From: Anaerolineaceae bacterium 46_22 | GTDB taxonomy: Bacteria > Chloroflexota > Anaerolineae > Anaerolineales > Anaerolineaceae | Reading direction: 5' to 3' | Assembly (NCBI GenBank): GCA_001508595.1 | Contig: LGHA01000040.1 | Coordinates: 1 to 9,238, forward strand | Length of the DNA: 9,238 nucleotides | Shown here: piece by piece, positions 5,692 to 9,238 of the stretch | Numbering within the stretch: the first letter of the stretch is position 1 | Layout of the letters: the number at the start of each line of letters is the position of its first letter | Notes under the pieces: generated by a model | What the model was told of the DNA's origin: nothing | Databases searched by the model: none | Seen by the model: only the letters and a program-made list of their open reading frames with translations | Translations under genes and position numbers: made by a program

Positions 5692-7317
5692 TCATTGACT
5701 TAGCGGAAGAAGAAATTCTTTGCCTTCTAGCAGGCCTTCCGAGATCACCTTGAGGGTTTCTGAATTTTCGGGCAGCAAATCCTGCCAGTGGAAATCTTTT
5801 AGCCTTACAAAGCCAGGCCAGATCTTATCCGGTTCGATAAAGCGATCGAAGGGAAGGGACGTGTGATAAAGCTGGAAATAGAGAAATCGCCTTGCGTTTT
5901 CCTTATGTTTCGTCAGTACAGGGACTTCATCTAACTCAAGAAATTCCTCCAATTGAGCCAGGTATTCCGTGCGGGATTGCGGAAAATATACGGTGTCCAA
6001 TTGGGTGAAGCGTGCTCTTCCGGCACACAATACCGGTTTTCCCATAATCGATGCTTCCATCCCAATTGTGGAATTGTAAATCATCACAAATTTCGCCCGC
6101 TGGATCATCTCATAAGAGCTGAAATACTGATCAGAGTTGATGAACACAAGATTCGGCAATGACTCAGCATCCCGATCCCGTACCCATCCTGCAACACTCT
6201 CCCGGCTGGCTTTCCCGGGTCTGATCTCATCCGGGTGCGCTCGAATTACGAACAAGGTGTCCGGGTGCCCTTTAGCGGTCTCAAGGATCTCATCCAACCA
6301 ATCAAACATATGTGGATAGATCACATTCGCATGTGGCTGACTGGTGTCAAAGATCACATTGGTAAAGATCGGCACAACCTGTTTAAAGTTGTTGATCTTA
6401 TCCAAAAATACGTCGTCCAAGCCAGACATTTCAGGCCAAAACTGCACACCAGCCATGCTGAAATTGCCTTCAAACCTCTTTGACAGATACTCGTCCAATT
6501 GCCGATTTTGTTCAGGTTTCAGCGCAAAGTCACTCGGAATATTCACCGGGTAGGCTGTTGCTTCGCCTTCCGTAAAAAAGGCAGAAAAGGGGCGGATACC
6601 TGCCTCATAGGAATACACAGGGATATCGTGCAGACCTGCAACCCATTTCGCCGTCGCTTCCGGGAACTGCATCCCGTTAAAAACCATCACCGCATCGGGA
6701 TTCAATTCTTTCAACAAAAGGTCAAATTGCCTGGCAACTTTATAAGCTGAGAGGATGAAATATCGATAAAGAATTCGTGTATCCTCATTATCCTCCAAAT
6801 GATGCAGGCGCAAGCGCCACCGCATTGAGGGTAAGCATAATTGTCCCAAAGGAATGGTCTCGAATACAAAGTTTTTCAGTGTCGGGACGCTAGTATTCTG
6901 CAGCAATTTCGCCAGATCCTCGCTGGGATAATAATCCAACCAGCTTACCTCTGATTTGTGATAAATTGTGGACGTCTGCGTCAGGCATTTTTGACACGGG
7001 GGCAGCTGGTAAACATCATCCTGATCCGTGCCCAATACACAGCGAGGCATCCCCCGTTTGCACACAAAATGCACCACCCTCGCCCCCTGCAATTGAAGTG
7101 ACCACCCGGTCAGCATGGCAAAAGCAGCATTGACGCTCAAACCGGTAATACGGGTCGATGCATTGAATGAAACGATCGTTTTTTGATCATCCTCTTCATG
7201 CGCATTTCTTGCAACTTCTTTTGCCATGCGCTTGAGTTCTTTATTAATTTGCATTCGCTGGGGTCGCTCTTGCAAAAATTCGTGGGCAATATTCGAGAGC
7301 TTCATACTGAAACCCAT
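5692..7317 (-). CDS. Capsule-synthesis-like GT-B glycosyltransferase, 541 aa
   Basis: A large soluble protein without an obvious signal peptide or membrane span. The C-terminal half looks like the capsule polysaccharide biosynthesis (KpsS/KpsC, Capsule_synth) or GT-B transferase type: PIFTNVIFDTS (about 315-325), VIRAHPDE (357-364) and YNSTIGMEASIMGKPVL (414-430), the usual nucleotide-sugar-binding segment of such enzymes. The N-terminal half has a Rossmann-like start (FNAST...GLSVNAAFAM, about 51-68) and a cysteine pair CQKC (108-111), with Cys86 and Cys93 nearby, which could bind a metal. The location directly after neuB, with 2 bases between stop and start, suggests it transfers or polymerises the CMP-activated sugar; polysialyltransferases and KpsS-type enzymes are also GT-B proteins. 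Donor and acceptor are not readable. Two in-frame ATG codons exist (7317 and 7305), both with weak ribosome binding sites; I kept the first, but MKLSNIAHEF at 7305 is possible. Confidence 0.72.
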   Translation of the reverse strand: MGFSMKLSNIAHEFLQERPQRMQINKELKRMAKEVARNAHEEDDQKTIVSFNASTRITGLSVNAAFAMLTGWSLQLQGARVVHFVCKRGMPRCVLGTDQDDVYQLPPCQKCLTQTSTIYHKSEVSWLDYYPSEDLAKLLQNTSVPTLKNFVFETIPLGQLCLPSMRWRLRLHHLEDNEDTRILYRYFILSAYKVARQFDLLLKELNPDAVMVFNGMQFPEATAKWVAGLHDIPVYSYEAGIRPFSAFFTEGEATAYPVNIPSDFALKPEQNRQLDEYLSKRFEGNFSMAGVQFWPEMSGLDDVFLDKINNFKQVVPIFTNVIFDTSQPHANVIYPHMFDWLDEILETAKGHPDTLFVIRAHPDEIRPGKASRESVAGWVRDRDAESLPNLVFINSDQYFSSYEMIQRAKFVMIYNSTIGMEASIMGKPVLCAGRARFTQLDTVYFPQSRTEYLAQLEEFLELDEVPVLTKHKENARRFLYFQLYHTSLPFDRFIEPDKIWPGFVRLKDFHWQDLLPENSETLKVISEGLLEGKEFLLPLSQ

Positions 7318-7319
7318 TT

Positions 7320-8195
7320 CTAAACGCTGTATCGGCGCAGCTTGCTCAGGGAAGATTGTTCGCTCTCATAAACTTTCTTCTTGCCGTCGCCAAGCGCTTT
7401 TTCCGTAACCCTAATGTATTTTACAAGGGTTCGCACACCCTGCGGCTCAACTGAAGCGGCCTGGTCAGACCCCCACATTGCCCTGTCAAGCGTCACATGA
7501 CGTTCCAGCAGACAGGCACCCAGACCCACGGCAAGAGCGGAAGTAACCAGGCCGACCTCATGCCCTGAATACCCAATCGGGCAGTCAAAATGGGCTTTAA
7601 GTGTTTGGATCATTTTCAGGTTTAATTCATCTGGCGGGCAGGGATAGCTGCTGGTCGTATGACAAATAACCAGCTTGTCTGTCCCCAGGATATCCACAGC
7701 TTCCTGGATTTCCTCCATCGTCGACATGCCGGTTGATAAAATAACGGGTTTTCCTGTATCCTTAATCGCCCTCAATAATTTATGGTCCGTCAATAAAGCA
7801 GAAGGCACTTTATGTGCTGGCGGATCAAAGGAATTTATAAAAGATAAGGATGGAATATCCCATGAGGATGCCAGCCAATCGATACCAAGAGACCGACAGT
7901 AATCGTCAATTTCCTCATACGCTTCCTGGTCAAATTCGACCTTATAACGGTAATCAAGATAAGAAATATATCCCCAGGGTGTGTCCCGCATCTGCCCTTT
8001 CTGATGATCAGGCACACAAATTTCAGGCGTACGCTTTTGGAACTTAACAGCGTCTACGCCTGAATCGGAAGCAGATTTGATCAAATCCTTGGCAATTTGC
8101 ACACTCCCGTTGTGATTGATGCCGATTTCCGCAATAATATAGGTTGGATGCCCGTCCCCAACCAGGCGATTTCCAATCTTGATTTCTCGGGTCAT
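7320..8195 (-). CDS. neuB: NeuB-type sialic acid synthase, without SAF domain
   Basis: The enzyme condenses phosphoenolpyruvate with ManNAc or a related sugar (or its 6-phosphate) to give a nonulosonic acid. The 291 residues form one TIM-barrel NeuB domain: AEIGINHNG (22-30), FQKR (52-55), LSTGMS (153-158), CHTTSSYP (178-185), GYSGHE (208-213), ERHVTLDR (231-238) with the expected metal-binding His, and WGSDQAASVEP (241-251). The last two motifs resemble eukaryotic NANS (ERHITLDK, GSDHSASLEP) as I recall them. Most family members run to about 340-360 residues with a C-terminal SAF (antifreeze-like) domain; this one stops in the linker (YESEQSSLSKLRRYSV). I chose ATG at 8195 because GGAGG lies 5 bases upstream; a longer frame from TTG at 8207 would start inside that Shine-Dalgarno sequence. 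The next gene begins 2 bases after the stop, so translational coupling is likely. Whether the product is Neu5Ac, KDN or legionaminic acid cannot be read from the sequence. Confidence 0.92.
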   Translation of the reverse strand: MTREIKIGNRLVGDGHPTYIIAEIGINHNGSVQIAKDLIKSASDSGVDAVKFQKRTPEICVPDHQKGQMRDTPWGYISYLDYRYKVEFDQEAYEEIDDYCRSLGIDWLASSWDIPSLSFINSFDPPAHKVPSALLTDHKLLRAIKDTGKPVILSTGMSTMEEIQEAVDILGTDKLVICHTTSSYPCPPDELNLKMIQTLKAHFDCPIGYSGHEVGLVTSALAVGLGACLLERHVTLDRAMWGSDQAASVEPQGVRTLVKYIRVTEKALGDGKKKVYESEQSSLSKLRRYSV

Positions 8196-8200
8196 ATTTT

Positions 8201-8205
8201 CCTCC
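8201..8205 (-). promoter_or_regulatory. Ribosome binding site of neuB
   Basis: GGAGG on the minus strand, 5 bases before ATG at 8195. It decides the start, since the alternative TTG codon at 8207-8205 overlaps this site and cannot use it. Confidence 0.8.
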
Positions 8206-8227
8206 AAATTTTTATTTCATCACCAAT

Positions 8228-9238
8228 TTATCGATATTGGTTTAACAAAAGATCGCAAAGTTCCCTTACTGCGCCATGCCCGCCCTTATGTTTAAGGACA
8301 AGATCTGCTTTTCGGCGCGCATCAGGATGGGCATCAGCTACAACTGCAGCAAACGCAACCAGCGGGAAACAAGGTACGTCATTAATGTCGTTACCTAAAT
8401 AAATTGTTTCTTCCGGGGAAAGATTTTCTTTCTCCCAATATGCTTGCAATGCCTTTGTTTTGTCACCCACGCTATGAAAATAGGGCAAACCAATTTTTTT
8501 CGCTCGGGCAGCAACAACCGGATTGGGTTCGGTTGAGATGATAACCGCATTAAAACCCGCTTTTAGCAGCAGTTCAACGCCCATACCATCACCCCGGTTC
8601 GCAGCCACACTTTCAATCCCATCCTGGTCCACCCATACCCTGTCATCCGTCATAACGCCGTCAAAATCAAATACCACAAGAGAAACTTTCTCAGGCCACT
8701 TCCGCAATGGTTTCCCGGGATAGACTATCTCCAAATCTCGTTCTCGGATAAGGCTTTCACAATGCGCCCAATCCAGGGGGGTATCAATATCCACTGAAAA
8801 AATTGGGTCAACATGGACCGGTAAAATCAAATCACCGCTCATTGAGGATTTTTCCAAAATAACCCGGGGACGTATTACATCAATAATTCCTGTATGCCAG
8901 TAAACTTTTGGCAAAGACTGGCGGGTTGAATTATAAGGCTCATCCATGCCCTCAACCGTAAGCAGTGGGGTCATCTGACCATTGCCGTTAATTTTCCACA
9001 TCTTATATGGGTTCTGCCCTGCAACGACAATCCCCCGCACTGACTCCGCTTCTGGATGCGCCAATAAGATCTCAATTGATTCGTCAACCAGTCCAACCGG
9101 CCGCACGGAAGAAGTCGGCCGAAGGTGAACAACCAGCTCTGGTCGATATCCTTCCGCTTCTGCAAGCCAATTCAGGGCGTGTTGAAAAACAGGCAAATCC
9201 AGGGTGTCATCCTGTGCCAGGGATTTTGGGCGCAGAAA
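8228..9238 (-). CDS. neuA: CMP-sialate synthetase fused to KdsC-like HAD phosphatase (5' partial)
   Basis: The reading frame is open to the right edge, so the true start lies outside; 336 residues are visible. The N-terminal half is a CTP:acylneuraminate cytidylyltransferase, which makes a CMP-activated nonulosonic acid in the cytoplasm. Seen: DDTLDLPVFQHALNW near the visible N-terminus, HLRPTSSVR (about residues 38-46), and a metal-binding type SVDIDTPLDW (about 148-157). From about residue 184 a KdsC/C0-type HAD phosphatase follows: motif I DFDGVMTDD with both aspartates (about 191 and 193), motif II IST (about 234-236), a motif III lysine in GDKTK (about 260) and motif IV GNDIND (about 282-287), then GGHGAVRELCDLLL. 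The family link suggests removal of phosphate from a 9-phosphorylated sialic acid such as KDN-9-P or Neu5Ac-9-P; the substrate is inferred. It ends with TAA 32 bases before neuB. An internal TTG at 9196 is not a plausible start, because homologous sequence continues upstream. Confidence 0.9.
   Translation of the reverse strand, partial: FLRPKSLAQDDTLDLPVFQHALNWLAEAEGYRPELVVHLRPTSSVRPVGLVDESIEILLAHPEAESVRGIVVAGQNPYKMWKINGNGQMTPLLTVEGMDEPYNSTRQSLPKVYWHTGIIDVIRPRVILEKSSMSGDLILPVHVDPIFSVDIDTPLDWAHCESLIRERDLEIVYPGKPLRKWPEKVSLVVFDFDGVMTDDRVWVDQDGIESVAANRGDGMGVELLLKAGFNAVIISTEPNPVVAARAKKIGLPYFHSVGDKTKALQAYWEKENLSPEETIYLGNDINDVPCFPLVAFAAVVADAHPDARRKADLVLKHKGGHGAVRELCDLLLNQYR

Noticed and set aside
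8196..8207. TTG start for neuB giving four extra residues (MEEN)
   Set aside because: The TTG overlaps the GGAGG ribosome binding site that serves the ATG at 8195.
9194..9196. TTG as start of the NeuA-HAD gene
   Set aside because: The frame stays open to the window edge and the upstream residues (SLAQDDTLDL) are typical of NeuA, so the gene is cut, not short.

Overview
The window is one co-directional block of surface-polysaccharide / sialic-acid-type genes, all on the minus strand, so transcription runs from high to low coordinates. It is dense: gaps are 2-104 bases and one gene pair overlaps. There are no RNA genes, transposases, integrases, CRISPR repeats or origins. Base composition looks balanced. 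The organism is a bacterium using Shine-Dalgarno initiation with ATG and at least one TTG start. The last gene (a DUF1232 protein ending in a 'ELCPEDIVQEH' type sequence) and the general protein style recall Chloroflexota of the Anaerolineae type, but that is a recollection-based guess of low to moderate confidence.

Right part (9238 to 5692): a CMP-sialate synthetase fused to a KdsC-like HAD phosphatase (5' end cut by the window), a NeuB-type sialic acid synthase lacking the C-terminal SAF domain, and a 541-residue capsule-synthesis-like GT-B protein. A 92-base gap follows, holding a perfect TATAAT and a small dyad.

Middle part (5599 to 2230): a second, stand-alone cytidylyltransferase of the NeuA family, a D-2-hydroxyacid dehydrogenase, a short-chain dehydrogenase and a DUF115/MptE-like protein whose motifs resemble GT42 sialyltransferases.

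Left part (2237 to 1): two related family-2 glycosyltransferases, then the start of a DUF1232 membrane-associated protein that runs off the left edge and is probably not part of the sugar pathway.

Working model (inference): NeuB condenses PEP with a hexosamine or hexose, possibly its 6-phosphate. The HAD domain would remove a 9-phosphate and NeuA would make the CMP-sugar. The NeuA2/dehydrogenase/SDR set would make or tailor a second acidic sugar or substituent. The GT-B protein, DUF115 protein and two GT2 enzymes would assemble the glycan. No epimerase (NeuC type), flippase, polymerase or exporter is seen here, so the locus must continue beyond the right edge or depend on genes elsewhere.
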